From Prevotellaceae bacterium (lineage in GTDB: Bacteria; Bacteroidota; Bacteroidia; Bacteroidales; Bacteroidaceae), in NCBI GenBank assembly GCA_019420585.1, contig JAHZGX010000004.1, forward strand, positions 235,509 to 299,508: a DNA stretch of 64,000 nt. The letters run 5' to 3'. Positions 27,898 through 36,889 of the stretch are shown piece after piece. The position numbers were made by a program, and so were the translations under genes. The notes below the pieces were generated by a model. The model did not search any database. It was not told where the DNA came from and saw only the letters and a list, made by a program, of their open reading frames with translations. Each line of letters starts with the position of its first letter. Positions within the stretch are counted from its first letter, which is position 1.

Positions 27898-28794
27898 ATG
27901 AAACGCATCATCCTTACACTGACCATCCTTTGCACCACTGTATGCGGAATGGCAATGAGCAAGTCGAAGATTCGACCCAACGCACGTTTCCTGACCGATC
28001 GCATGGCCTACGAACTGGACTTTACGCCGCAGCAATACGATGACTTCTACGAGATTAACTATGATTTCCTGACTGAGGCCAACCTGGTGATGGATGATGT
28101 CATGCGCGGTTACCGAGATGCTATCTATTATTACTACCAGTTGCTCGACAGGCGCAACGAAGATGCCAGTTATGTGCTCACCTATTACCAGTACAGGAAA
28201 TTCATGGCTGCCGACTACTTTTACCGCCCAATCTTCAGCACCGGGAAGAAGTGGGAGTTGCGTGTCTTCGTCACCTACACCAACCACAAGTTCTTCTACT
28301 TCGATGCACCCAGCCATTATAAAACCTACAACGGAGAACATGGACGCAAGCATTACAGCCAGGGGTACTACACTGGGCGTTACAAGAACCAGGACCGCTA
28401 CACCGATCGGGTGCGCATCAGCGGTAGCCAGAACTTCGGGCTCAGCCTGAAGAATGACTTCGGAGTGAACATGAGAGACCGCAATGATGACCACAGGCGC
28501 AACAACTACAGCAACTCCAACCAGCCCAACCGCACACAGGATGACCGCTACCACGATGTCAGCGGCAACAGGAACTCGCCTCTGATAAACAACAGGAACA
28601 ACGGCACGCGCAGCAACAGTACAACAGGAACCAGCCGGGGAGAGACACGGCAACCTGCCGGCCAGACATCAACAGGCACACGTTCCGGAAGAGGCACACG
28701 CACAGGTTCCACAACCCAGCCGGCCAAAAGCGGAAGCAGCACAAGCACCAGCCGCAACTCAAGCGGCACTGTGACCAGAACCGGACGCAGATAA
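27898..28794 (+). CDS. Secreted hypothetical protein with low-complexity tail
   Basis: I do not recognise the family. The 298-residue protein starts at MKRIILTLTILCTTVCG, a clear signal peptide; an upstream in-frame extension has no support. Residues about 25-130 are a folded, Tyr-rich region (DRMAYELDFTPQQYDDFYEINYDF, then YYYYQLLDRRNED). From about residue 170 the chain becomes Asn/Arg/Ser/Thr/Gly-rich and probably disordered, ending in repeated short motifs such as SGTVTRTGRR. The positive, flexible tail suggests binding to an acidic surface such as peptidoglycan, polysaccharide or DNA, but this is speculation. Confidence 0.75.
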   Translation: MKRIILTLTILCTTVCGMAMSKSKIRPNARFLTDRMAYELDFTPQQYDDFYEINYDFLTEANLVMDDVMRGYRDAIYYYYQLLDRRNEDASYVLTYYQYRKFMAADYFYRPIFSTGKKWELRVFVTYTNHKFFYFDAPSHYKTYNGEHGRKHYSQGYYTGRYKNQDRYTDRVRISGSQNFGLSLKNDFGVNMRDRNDDHRRNNYSNSNQPNRTQDDRYHDVSGNRNSPLINNRNNGTRSNSTTGTSRGETRQPAGQTSTGTRSGRGTRTGSTTQPAKSGSSTSTSRNSSGTVTRTGRR

Positions 28795-28847
28795 GACACA
28801 GGCGAGACAGGCACGAGCCTCATCCCCGATTCTGTCTTCAATAAACA

Positions 28848-28887
28848 TCATCCCCGCGACTACCCCAACAGGGCATCGCGGGGATGA
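28848..28887. terminator. Strong hairpin between convergent genes
   Basis: The 12-base arms TCATCCCCGCGA and TCGCGGGGATGA (28848-28859, 28876-28887) form a perfect stem with a 16-base loop. It lies between the stops of the secreted protein gene and hisS and may serve both. Neither side has a strong T-run. Confidence 0.55.
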
Positions 28888-28999
28888 CTGCACTATGTAT
28901 CCGCTAGGAGGGAAGGGCATATGCATAAGGCACTCACCATCCGATGGCCTCTTATTCTCCTGCCCCATCGGATTCTCACGTTTCATGCCTGCATGCACG

Positions 29000-30358
29000 T
29001 CAGCGAGCCACCGCCGTCACAAGTTCGCCTGGCGTGAGCATCTGCTGCTCGCCCGTGAGCATATTCTTGAGCGTCACCTTGCCTTCTGCCATTTCCGTCT
29101 CCCCCACTATGGCCACGTAGGGTATCTGCTTCTGGTTGGCGTATCCCATCTGCTTCTTCATCTTCACTGCATCAGGGAATATCTCCGCACTGATGCCTGC
29201 CCCGCGCACCTTCGCCAGGATGGGCAGCGAATACTCAGCCTCCGCCTCGCCAAAATTGACAAAGAGTACATGTGTGGCTCCCACGGCCTCCTTGGGATAG
29301 AGGTCTAATTGGTTGAGCACATCGAAAATGCGGTCAGCACCGAAGGAGATGCCCACGCCGCTCAGTCCCGGCATGCCGAATATGCCCGTGAGGTTATCAT
29401 AGCGCCCACCTCCGGTGATGGAGCCTATCTGCACGTCAAGCGCCTTCACTTCAAAGATGGCACCCGTGTAGTAGTTCAGTCCGCGCGCCAGTGTAAGGTC
29501 CAGTTCCACAGCATTGTTCAGTCCGGCTAGATGATTGAGGATATACTCGCACTCATCCACGCCGCGCAATCCAACCTCGCTTCCGGCCAATACCTGACGC
29601 ATGGTATGCAGTTTCTCGGCGTTTGTCCCGCTCAGGTTAATGATGGGCTGCAGCCGTTCTATCGCATCTGCAGGGATGCCGTCAGCAGCCAACTCGGCAT
29701 TCACAGCCTCCAGCCCAATCTTGTCCAACTTGTCGATGGCCACGGTGATGTCCACTATCTTGTCAGCCTGCCCTATCATCTCAGCTATGCCAGTGAGTAT
29801 CTTGCGGTTGTTTATCTTGATGCACACACGTATGCCGAAGCGCGAGAAGACAGTGTCAACAATCTGCATGAGTTCCACCTCATTGAGCAAAGAGTCACTA
29901 CCCACCACATCAGCATCGCACTGATAGAACTCCCGGTAGCGGCCCTTCTGCGGCCGGTCGGCCCTCCATACGGGCTGTATCTGGTAACGCTTGAAAGGAA
30001 GTGCCAGTTCCTCACGGTGCTGCACCACATAGCGGGCAAAGGGCACGGTGAGGTCATAACGCAACCCCTTCTCGCAGAAACGTGCCGCAAGCCTCTGCGT
30101 GCTGGTTCCGGCCACCTCATCGGCAGTCATGCCATGGAGGAAGTCACCCGAATTGAGTATTTTGAACAGGAGTTTGTCTCCCTCCTCACCATACTTGCCC
30201 ATCAGCGTGGACAGGTTTTCCATGGCCGGTGTCTCAATCTGCAGGAATCCATAAAGTGCATACACCTGGCGTATGGTGTCGAAGATATAGTTGCGCTTGG
30301 CCATCTCCACCGGGGAGAAGTCGCGCGTCCCTTTGGGAATGCTTGGTTTCTGTGCCAT
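29000..30358 (-). CDS. hisS: Histidyl-tRNA synthetase
   Basis: Class II synthetase that charges tRNA-His; 452 residues. Motifs seen: the N-terminal KGTRDFSP stretch, motif 2 region [12 protein letters not shown], the histidine-binding [10 protein letters not shown] and the motif 3 region [10 protein letters not shown], then an anticodon-binding domain of about 90 residues. The start was set at [14 protein letters not shown]; the longer frame runs through the promoter. Transcription is divergent from the coiled-coil protein gene with promoters only tens of bases apart. Confidence 0.95.
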   Translation of the reverse strand: MAQKPSIPKGTRDFSPVEMAKRNYIFDTIRQVYALYGFLQIETPAMENLSTLMGKYGEEGDKLLFKILNSGDFLHGMTADEVAGTSTQRLAARFCEKGLRYDLTVPFARYVVQHREELALPFKRYQIQPVWRADRPQKGRYREFYQCDADVVGSDSLLNEVELMQIVDTVFSRFGIRVCIKINNRKILTGIAEMIGQADKIVDITVAIDKLDKIGLEAVNAELAADGIPADAIERLQPIINLSGTNAEKLHTMRQVLAGSEVGLRGVDECEYILNHLAGLNNAVELDLTLARGLNYYTGAIFEVKALDVQIGSITGGGRYDNLTGIFGMPGLSGVGISFGADRIFDVLNQLDLYPKEAVGATHVLFVNFGEAEAEYSLPILAKVRGAGISAEIFPDAVKMKKQMGYANQKQIPYVAIVGETEMAEGKVTLKNMLTGEQQMLTPGELVTAVAR

Positions 30359-30384
30359 AAAAATGTTGGTTGTAAATCCTCCTG

Positions 30385-30415
30385 CAAAGTTAAGGGGAAA
30401 TGAGAAGATAACAAA
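30385..30415 (-). promoter_or_regulatory. Promoter of hisS
   Basis: On the minus strand TTTG (30415-30412), a 19-base spacer and TAACTTTG (30392-30385) match the Bacteroidetes consensus exactly, 26 bases before the hisS start. Confidence 0.8.
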
Positions 30416-30424
30416 AAAAAAGTC

Positions 30425-30432
30425 TACCTTTG
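30425..30432 (+). promoter_or_regulatory. -7 element of SbcC-like gene
   Basis: TACCTTTG fits the -7 consensus, 26 bases before the start at 30459. Its upstream region runs into the hisS promoter, so the two divergent promoters overlap physically. No TTTG is placed correctly. Confidence 0.45.
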
Positions 30433-30458
30433 CAGCCACAACACACATCATATATTAT

Positions 30459-33071
30459 ATGACATCGGACACCGAGACCAATGCCACACAAGGCACAGCA
30501 TACCACACACCGGCACCCACACCGGCACCGAAACTGATGAACAGCGCCCAACTGCAACGCCTGAAGGAGAGCCGCCGCCTGGCAGAAACCAAATTGCGCC
30601 ACGTGGAGGAAAGCCTGAAGCGGCTGATGAAGCAGCAGGAATGGCTGCGCAAGCACAAGGAACTGCAACTGGAACTGCGACAGCAAAAGGAGCGGCTCTC
30701 CCTGTGCAACAAAAGGCTGACCGCCATGAGCAGTGAGGCAAGCCTGCTCTCCAGACACGAACAAGTGGAAAGCATACAGAAGAAAGTGCTTCGCCTGAGC
30801 ATCCTGGAGCAGATGAACCAGCAGAACAAGAGCGAGCAGAACCTGCTGGAGAGAGAGACGGAACGCCTCACGCACAGCCAGGACGAACTGATAAAGCAGA
30901 AAAGGCAGGCCGCAGAGCAGTACAAACTGGCTGAGCAGAGATTCACCGCCGTGCAGGACAACACTTTCCTGGCATGCAGACTGGAGGGAGCCACCGAAAC
31001 CGCCGAGGCTGAGACAAGATACCTGCGCGGGATGCAGGGCAAAGTGAACCTCCTGACGGAAGCCGTGGCAGAGGAGATGCAGAAGCACCGCAAGGAACTG
31101 GACATGCTCACGCTGGAACTGGAGCGTCACCGCGCAGGACGGCAGAGCATGGAGATGCACGAGCCCATGATGCAGCACACCGAGGCCATACTGCTGCGAC
31201 TCGACATGCTGCAGGAAAGCAGGGAACGACAGGAAGGACTCCTGGCACGCCACCAGGAGATGTTACACACACTGCAGGAAGACAACCAAACGCTGGCCAA
31301 ACTGAACACACAATACAGGGAAATCATCTCACAAACCGAGACGCTGGAAGCGGAACTTCAGATGCACCGCAACAGCACCAAGGGGCAGGAGAGTTACGCC
31401 ATGCAGGAGCGTGCCATGAGGCTCAAGGCCAAAGGGCAGATGCTGCTCAGTGCAGAACTCCTGTGGAAGCGCATCGCAGCCGGGTACAACACCATGGAAG
31501 AGGGAGAGATACGCCTCAACGAACTCCGGCTGCACATCGAGCACACCGAAGCCAGCATCAAGGCATTGGAAACGGAGACCGGAAAGGCACAGCGCATAAG
31601 CCGCGAGAAAGAGTACACCTACCTGCTCAGCAAGGGACAGAACGTGATACAACTGCGTGCCGGACTGCGCGAAGGAAGCGCATGCTCCGTGTGCGGAGCC
31701 AAGCACCACCCGTATCATTGCGACACGATGCTGGAGCAAAGCAAACTGATAAGCGACTTCAAGACCGACTACGAACTGCTGGAAGCCGAGGTGCAAGGCA
31801 AACAGAAGCAACTGGATGAACTGCGGCAGGAACTGGCCGAGCACAAGGGCGAGCGCAAAGCAGTGGAGGCATCCATGGAGAAACTGCGCAGGCAGCAGGC
31901 CGATGACGTGAAGGAATGGTTCGTATATGCCTCGCTCGACCGCTCGTTCCACGACTGCACACCAAGCACAAACCAGGAGGCACGACAGGCCATGATACGT
32001 CAGTTGAAGGAGAACGTGAGCCGCGATGCCGAACTGGCACAGAAGGAACTCGACACCTTCACTTTCCATCACACGCAGATAGCCGCCCTGAGCGAAAGGC
32101 TGCAGCAGCTGGAGCAGCACAAGAGCGAACTGAGCACCCGCCTGGAGAAGATGAACACGGCCTGCCAGGTAATGTGCGGCAGGGTGGAAAGGCTGCAGCA
32201 GCGCATTGACAAGGAGCGCAAGCGGTACAGCCGGATATATGAGCAGACTGACAAGGCAATCACCATCACCGACTGGCTGCGCGAATGGAAGGAGAGCCAC
32301 GAAGGACTCAAGGGACGCATACAGCAGATGACCACAGCCTGGAACAACATAAACAAGCAAATCTCTGACGAGACACAGGCACTGCGCATGGGGCAGGCAC
32401 TGGTTGATGAACTGGCCAGCAAGTTGGCCATAGTGAACCGGTGGGCCGAAACGCTGCAGAAGCGAATGGAGAACTGCCGCACACAAATAGACGAGAACAC
32501 CACCAGCAGGGAACGACTGGCAGGACAAGGAGACCCCAGAAGCCCATTCCGCGAGTACTACAACCAACTCCTGCAGGCACGTGTTGAGGAAATGAAGGTC
32601 ACACAAGAAGCCGAGCAGGTGCAGAGCCAAGCCGACAAAGCCCGAGGTAAAAGTGAGTTCCGCGCCTTGCTGGAGCATGAGCAAGCCAGGATGCTGGCAG
32701 AAGGACATGCCGAGGTGGACGTGTGGATACACGACTTCAACGCACAGAACTCACCCATACAATATGCAGAACTGGAAAAGATGATGCAGGACGAGCGCGA
32801 CTGGCACGAACTGCGCACGCGCATCCAGTCCACAGAACTGGAAACTGCACTGTGCCAAGAAAGAGTCGACAGCCTCAACAGCCGCATCGTATACCTGCAG
32901 GCCGAAGGAGGGAAAGCCAACGGCAACGAAGAAGAGGCACTGGCATCTTTGGCCAGCCAACAGGAGACGTTGGAGCAGCAAAGGCGTGACATCATGCTCC
33001 AAATTGCACGGGTGGACATCACGCTTGAACACCAGGAACGCTCCGCAGCGCTCCACGGCATCCAAGAATAA
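30459..33071 (+). CDS. Headless SbcC-like zinc-hook coiled-coil protein
   Basis: An 870-residue protein that is almost all coiled coil. Near its centre, GSACSVCGAKHHPYHC puts Cys409 and Cys412 in a CxxC like the zinc hook of SbcC/Rad50, and the flanks (KGQNVIQLRAGLREG before, DTMLEQSKLISDFKTDYELL after) resemble the hook region of Bacteroidetes SbcC. SbcC should have a Walker A motif near the N-terminus and Walker B plus signature motifs near the C-terminus; neither is present. The chain instead begins with a Thr/Pro-rich stretch and ends in coiled coil. The gene has its own -7 element, start and strong terminator, so it is not obviously a fragment. Two such proteins could dimerise through zinc. 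Function unknown. Confidence 0.8.
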   Translation: MTSDTETNATQGTAYHTPAPTPAPKLMNSAQLQRLKESRRLAETKLRHVEESLKRLMKQQEWLRKHKELQLELRQQKERLSLCNKRLTAMSSEASLLSRHEQVESIQKKVLRLSILEQMNQQNKSEQNLLERETERLTHSQDELIKQKRQAAEQYKLAEQRFTAVQDNTFLACRLEGATETAEAETRYLRGMQGKVNLLTEAVAEEMQKHRKELDMLTLELERHRAGRQSMEMHEPMMQHTEAILLRLDMLQESRERQEGLLARHQEMLHTLQEDNQTLAKLNTQYREIISQTETLEAELQMHRNSTKGQESYAMQERAMRLKAKGQMLLSAELLWKRIAAGYNTMEEGEIRLNELRLHIEHTEASIKALETETGKAQRISREKEYTYLLSKGQNVIQLRAGLREGSACSVCGAKHHPYHCDTMLEQSKLISDFKTDYELLEAEVQGKQKQLDELRQELAEHKGERKAVEASMEKLRRQQADDVKEWFVYASLDRSFHDCTPSTNQEARQAMIRQLKENVSRDAELAQKELDTFTFHHTQIAALSERLQQLEQHKSELSTRLEKMNTACQVMCGRVERLQQRIDKERKRYSRIYEQTDKAITITDWLREWKESHEGLKGRIQQMTTAWNNINKQISDETQALRMGQALVDELASKLAIVNRWAETLQKRMENCRTQIDENTTSRERLAGQGDPRSPFREYYNQLLQARVEEMKVTQEAEQVQSQADKARGKSEFRALLEHEQARMLAEGHAEVDVWIHDFNAQNSPIQYAELEKMMQDERDWHELRTRIQSTELETALCQERVDSLNSRIVYLQAEGGKANGNEEEALASLASQQETLEQQRRDIMLQIARVDITLEHQERSAALHGIQE

Positions 33072-33107
33072 GCCAAAGAAATCCGCCGGTACAAGGCTGT
33101 GCGACAG

Positions 33108-33149
33108 GCAATGCCGCAGGGTGTGTGTGTCCCTGCGGCATTGCTTTTT
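33108..33149 (+). terminator. Terminator of SbcC-like gene
   Basis: Perfect 14-base arms (GCAATGCCGCAGGG and its complement) with a 9-base TG-rich loop are followed by TTTTTCTTT, 36 bases after the stop. Confidence 0.93.
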
Positions 33150-33282
33150 CTTTAACAAGATGCTGCCGGAAAAACCTCTTCCTACCACGAAAACAGGAAA
33201 AACGGCAAGGCAAACAGCAGAAAACACACTTCTGTTAACATTATTTATTTATCATTATACCATGAAGGATAATTTCATTTCG

Positions 33283-33290
33283 TAACTTTG
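33283..33290 (+). promoter_or_regulatory. -7 element of AraC-HTH operon
   Basis: TAACTTTG, 34 bases before the start at 33325. The upstream TTTG element is not apparent. Confidence 0.5.
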
Positions 33291-33324
33291 TGCTCAGAAA
33301 AATAATTCTAAACCGCTATTTCAT

Positions 33325-33822
33325 ATGGCAGCAAACAAGTATAATCTGACAGAAAAAAAGCAGAAGAACCCTCTGTACCGCACATTGGTGAAGCCCGAAC
33401 TGGTGGAAGACCTCTACCAAAAAATAATGGCTAAGTTCGTTGTAGAAAAAAAGTATAAAGACCCAGACTACTCCGCACAGAAGTTGGCCAAGGACCTGGA
33501 GACAAACAGCCGCTATATAAGTGCTGTCATAAACTTGAGATTCCAGGACAACTACTCGCAGATGGTAAACGAATTTCGGGTCAAGGATGCCATGTACATG
33601 CTCAAGGACAAGCACAGCCAGCACATGTCCATGGAAGACATAGCCAGCCAGGTGGGGTTCTCAAACCGCCAGTCATTCTATGCCGCCTTCTACAAGCGCA
33701 CCGGATGCACGCCCAGAGAATTCCGCCTCAACGCACAGAAAGAGATGGCATCCCTGCAGATGGAGCGCACAGAGAAGCGTAAGGCCAAGTTGGCAAAGGC
33801 CAACGCAAGCAAGGCCGAATGA
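33325..33822 (+). CDS. AraC-type HTH DNA-binding protein
   Basis: A 165-residue regulator containing little more than an AraC-type double helix-turn-helix, at about residues 45-138 (YSAQKLAKDLETNSRYIS, then MSMEDIASQVGFSNRQSFYAAFYKRTG). There is no effector-binding domain. The C-terminal 25 residues are Lys/Ala-rich. The stop overlaps the next start as ATGA, so it is coupled to the dipeptidyl peptidase III gene and may control this operon. Its target is unknown. Confidence 0.85.
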   Translation: MAANKYNLTEKKQKNPLYRTLVKPELVEDLYQKIMAKFVVEKKYKDPDYSAQKLAKDLETNSRYISAVINLRFQDNYSQMVNEFRVKDAMYMLKDKHSQHMSMEDIASQVGFSNRQSFYAAFYKRTGCTPREFRLNAQKEMASLQMERTEKRKAKLAKANASKAE

Positions 33823-35780
33823 CTGCTCCGCGGATCGGATGCGCCGGCGAGCGCTTTGCCGACATCCAAATGCTGCGTTACCAAGTGCCCGGATTCCAGA
33901 ATCTGAGCCTCAGGCAGAAAACACTCATCTACTATCTCAGCCAGGCAGCCCTGCTTGGCCGAGATATTTTATGGGACCAGAACGGGCGCTTCAACCTGCC
34001 TCTACGCAGAGTGCTTGAGGCTGTGTACACCCACTTCAGCGGCGACCGCTCCTCCCGGGAGTTCGCCGCTTTCGCAGTTTATATGAAGCGTGTGTGGTTC
34101 AGCAACGGCATACACCACCACTATGGATGCGAGAAGTTCCAGCCCGCATTTACCCGGGAATTCCTGCACCAAGCCATCGGCATGCTCTTTCAGGAAGGCA
34201 TCTCCACGGGATATGATTCGCAGGAAATGCTGGAAGAGGAACTTTTCCCTGTCATCTTCGACCCCTCCGTCATGCCCAAGAGGGTAAATCAGGCAGCCGA
34301 CGAAGACCTGCTGCTCACCTCGGCATGCAATTATTATGCGCCGGGCATCACGCAGGCAGAGGCAGAGGCATTCTATGACAAGCAGAAAGCCGAAGGCGAC
34401 CGGGAGCACCCTGTCATGTATGGCATGAACAGCAGACTGGAGCGCAATGAAGACGGCACGCTGTTTGAGAATGTCTGGCGGGCAGGCGGAATGTACGGAC
34501 CGGCCATAGAGCGCATCGTGTCCATGCTCTCACGTGCCATACCATACGCCGAGAGTGAGAAGCAGAAGAGCGTGATACGCAAGTTGATAGACTTTTACGA
34601 GACGGGGAATCTTGCGCTCTTTGACACCTACACCATCCTGTGGGTGGAGGACACGGAAGGCGAGGTGGACTTCACCAACGGCTTCACCGAAGTATACGGA
34701 GACCCGCTAGGACTGAAGGCCAGCTGGGAAGGATACGTCAATTACACCGACCATGCAGCCACGCAACGTGCACTGGCACTGAGCCGGAACGCCCAGTGGT
34801 TTGAAGACCATTCGCCCGTGGACGAAAGGTTCAGGAAGCCCCACTGCCGGGGAGTATCAGCACGCGTCATCAACGCGGCCATCCTGGGTGGCGACCTCTA
34901 CCCGAGCAGTGCCATAGGCATCAACCTCCCAAACAGCAACTGGGTAAGAGCCGAGCATGGCAGCAAGAGCGTGACCATAGCCAACCTGACCCATGCCTAT
35001 GACGAGGCAGCAAAGGGCAACGGCTTCCGAGAGGAATTTGCCGACAGCCGCAGCACCCTGGAACTGATGGACAAATACGGTTCCGTGTGCGATGACCTGC
35101 ACACCGACCTGCATGAGTGCCTGGGACACGGGAGCGGGCGGCTGCTTCCCGGCATAGACCCCGATGCACTGAAAGCCTACGGAAGCACCATTGAGGAAGC
35201 ACGCGCAGACCTCTTCGGACTTTATTACCTGGCTGACCCCAAACTGGTGGAACTGGGACTGACAACCAGCCCGGAGGCTTACAAGGCACAATATTACAGT
35301 TACTTGATGAACGGGTTGCTGACCCAAATGGTGCGCATACGCCCCGGGCAGCAAATAGAAGAAGCACACATGCGCAACAGGGCACTGATTGCACGCTGGA
35401 CACTGGAGCACAGCCCCAATGCGGTCAGACTGATTGAGCGGGACGGCAAGCACTATGTGGAGATACAGGACTACCCTGCCCTGCGCACGGCTTTCGGCAC
35501 GCTTCTGGCCGAGATACAGCGCATCAAGAGCGAGGGAGACCTGCAAGCCGCCCAAAACTTGGTGGAACAGTACGGCGTGACATTGGACAGCACACTGCAC
35601 CGGGAAGTGCTGGAACGGTATGCCCGGCTCAACCTGGCACCTTACAAAGGCTTCATCAACCCCCGTTACACGGCGGTACGCAACGAGGGCGGGGAGATAA
35701 CCGACGTGCTCATTGACTATGACGAGTCTTATGACGAGCAGATGCTGCGCTACAGCCGACAATACAACACACTAACATGA
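33819..35780 (+). CDS. Dipeptidyl peptidase III (M49)
   Basis: A 653-residue zinc peptidase of family M49, which removes dipeptides from the N-terminus of short peptides. The zinc motif is HECLGH at residues 432-437, the Bacteroides-type variant of the eukaryotic HELLGH, followed by the second-glutamate motif EEARAD near 459-464. The HECLGHGSGR context is typical. There is no signal peptide, so it probably acts on peptides in the cytoplasm, matching the peptide-fermenting habit of these bacteria. The start was chosen from the ATGA overlap with the AraC gene; Met18 is an alternative. Its end overlaps the next gene by ATGA. Confidence 0.93.
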   Translation: MTAPRIGCAGERFADIQMLRYQVPGFQNLSLRQKTLIYYLSQAALLGRDILWDQNGRFNLPLRRVLEAVYTHFSGDRSSREFAAFAVYMKRVWFSNGIHHHYGCEKFQPAFTREFLHQAIGMLFQEGISTGYDSQEMLEEELFPVIFDPSVMPKRVNQAADEDLLLTSACNYYAPGITQAEAEAFYDKQKAEGDREHPVMYGMNSRLERNEDGTLFENVWRAGGMYGPAIERIVSMLSRAIPYAESEKQKSVIRKLIDFYETGNLALFDTYTILWVEDTEGEVDFTNGFTEVYGDPLGLKASWEGYVNYTDHAATQRALALSRNAQWFEDHSPVDERFRKPHCRGVSARVINAAILGGDLYPSSAIGINLPNSNWVRAEHGSKSVTIANLTHAYDEAAKGNGFREEFADSRSTLELMDKYGSVCDDLHTDLHECLGHGSGRLLPGIDPDALKAYGSTIEEARADLFGLYYLADPKLVELGLTTSPEAYKAQYYSYLMNGLLTQMVRIRPGQQIEEAHMRNRALIARWTLEHSPNAVRLIERDGKHYVEIQDYPALRTAFGTLLAEIQRIKSEGDLQAAQNLVEQYGVTLDSTLHREVLERYARLNLAPYKGFINPRYTAVRNEGGEITDVLIDYDESYDEQMLRYSRQYNTLT

Positions 35781-36364
35781 ACGTACAACAGGAGATACTG
35801 GACATCAAGAAAGACCTTCGGGCAAGCATGAACGGCATGCTCTCTGCACGCATGCGCCAAGTGGGGATGCCCTACAAACTGGTGTTCGGCGTGGAACTGC
35901 CTCGGCTGCAGGACATCGCTGCCGGATTTGCCCCAAGCCGCCAACTGGCCCAGGCATTGTGGAATGAGAACATACGCGAGACGCGCATGCTGGCATGTCT
36001 GCTGATGCCTGCACATGAGTTCACACCCGCCCTGGCCGACATATGGGTAGAGGAAATCCCCACCGCAGAGGTGGCACAGGTCATGGCCACAAGCCTCATG
36101 CCCAAGGCACCCGGGGCATGCACCCTCTCGTTCGAGTGGATTGCATCAGAGAATCCCACGAGGCAACTGTGCGGATTCCTGTGCGTGGCAAGGTTGTTGC
36201 AGCAGGGTGCCCAAGTGGAGGAACGGTCGCTCAACGAACTGGGCAACCAGGCCCGGGCACTCCTGGATACGGCCTCCCCCGACTTAAGGAAAGCCATCGC
36301 GGCAGCTCTCACCTGGAAGCAGGAACACGAGGAACGCATGAAAAAGCAGGAAGGAAGAGACTGA
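35777..36364 (+). CDS. DNA alkylation repair (AlkD-like) protein
   Basis: A 195-residue all-helical protein resembling the AlkC/AlkD HEAT-repeat DNA glycosylase family. Supporting features are the VFGVELPRLQDIA start of the first repeats, LAQALWNENIRETRMLACLL (an ALW..nirE.r motif typical of the family), and Trp89 in the ADIWVEE stretch. It is shorter than typical AlkD (about 230), so activity on alkylated bases is likely but not certain. The start overlaps the peptidase stop (ATGA). It is the third gene of the operon. Confidence 0.75.
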   Translation: MNVQQEILDIKKDLRASMNGMLSARMRQVGMPYKLVFGVELPRLQDIAAGFAPSRQLAQALWNENIRETRMLACLLMPAHEFTPALADIWVEEIPTAEVAQVMATSLMPKAPGACTLSFEWIASENPTRQLCGFLCVARLLQQGAQVEERSLNELGNQARALLDTASPDLRKAIAAALTWKQEHEERMKKQEGRD

Positions 36365-36381
36365 AAGCCAAAATAAAGCAA

Positions 36382-36389
36382 TACCTTTG
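36382..36389 (+). promoter_or_regulatory. -7 element before Fur-like gene
   Basis: TACCTTTG ends 9 bases before the Fur-like start codon, implying a very short or absent leader. No TTTG is seen 19 bases upstream. The gene may also be read through from the upstream operon. Confidence 0.35.
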
Positions 36390-36397
36390 CAAACGGT

Positions 36398-36889
36398 ATG
36401 CACGAAGCAGAGGACATTATAGCATCTGCCGCGCGTAGGCTGACAGACTTCCTGACGGCCAAGAAGATGCGCAGGACACCCGAAAGGTACGAAATCCTGA
36501 GGGCGGCATGCCGGATACCCGGGATATTCACAATAGACCAACTGGACGAGCAGATACGCCTGAAGGGAGCCCTGCAGGTGAGCCGCGCCACGCTCTTCAA
36601 CTGCCTGGAGATGCTGGTGGAGGCGCAACTGCTCATCAAGCACACGCTGGCACGGGCGGCTCACTACGAATTGAACCTCACGCCCTCGCCCAAGGCATAC
36701 CTGGTGTGTGACAAGTGCAGGAAGGTGACCCAACTGGAACGCAAGGAACTGGAGGCCTACCTGACCACCGTCAGGAGCAAGTCATTCGTGGTGCTGCAAC
36801 CGGTACTCTACCTGCACGGATTCTGCCGCAAGTGCTACATGGAGCAGATAAGGAAAGTAAAAACAGACAAACATAAAAGGAAACCATGA
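36398..36889 (+). CDS. Fur family transcriptional regulator
   Basis: A 163-residue Fur-family protein with an N-terminal winged helix (about residues 15-90) and two structural zinc pairs, Cys104/Cys107 (CDKC) and Cys143/Cys146 (CRKC). The His-rich regulatory metal motif that usually precedes the first CxxC (HHDH-like) is missing: the segment reads SPKAYLVCDKC. It may therefore not sense iron in the usual way. The stop overlaps the purA start (ATGA), so the two are translationally coupled; a link between this regulator and purine synthesis is possible but unproven. Confidence 0.85.
   Translation: MHEAEDIIASAARRLTDFLTAKKMRRTPERYEILRAACRIPGIFTIDQLDEQIRLKGALQVSRATLFNCLEMLVEAQLLIKHTLARAAHYELNLTPSPKAYLVCDKCRKVTQLERKELEAYLTTVRSKSFVVLQPVLYLHGFCRKCYMEQIRKVKTDKHKRKP

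Noticed and set aside
31329..32732. Long minus-strand frame inside the SbcC-like gene
   Set aside because: It is the mirror of a coiled coil rich in Leu and Gln codons and shows no motif.
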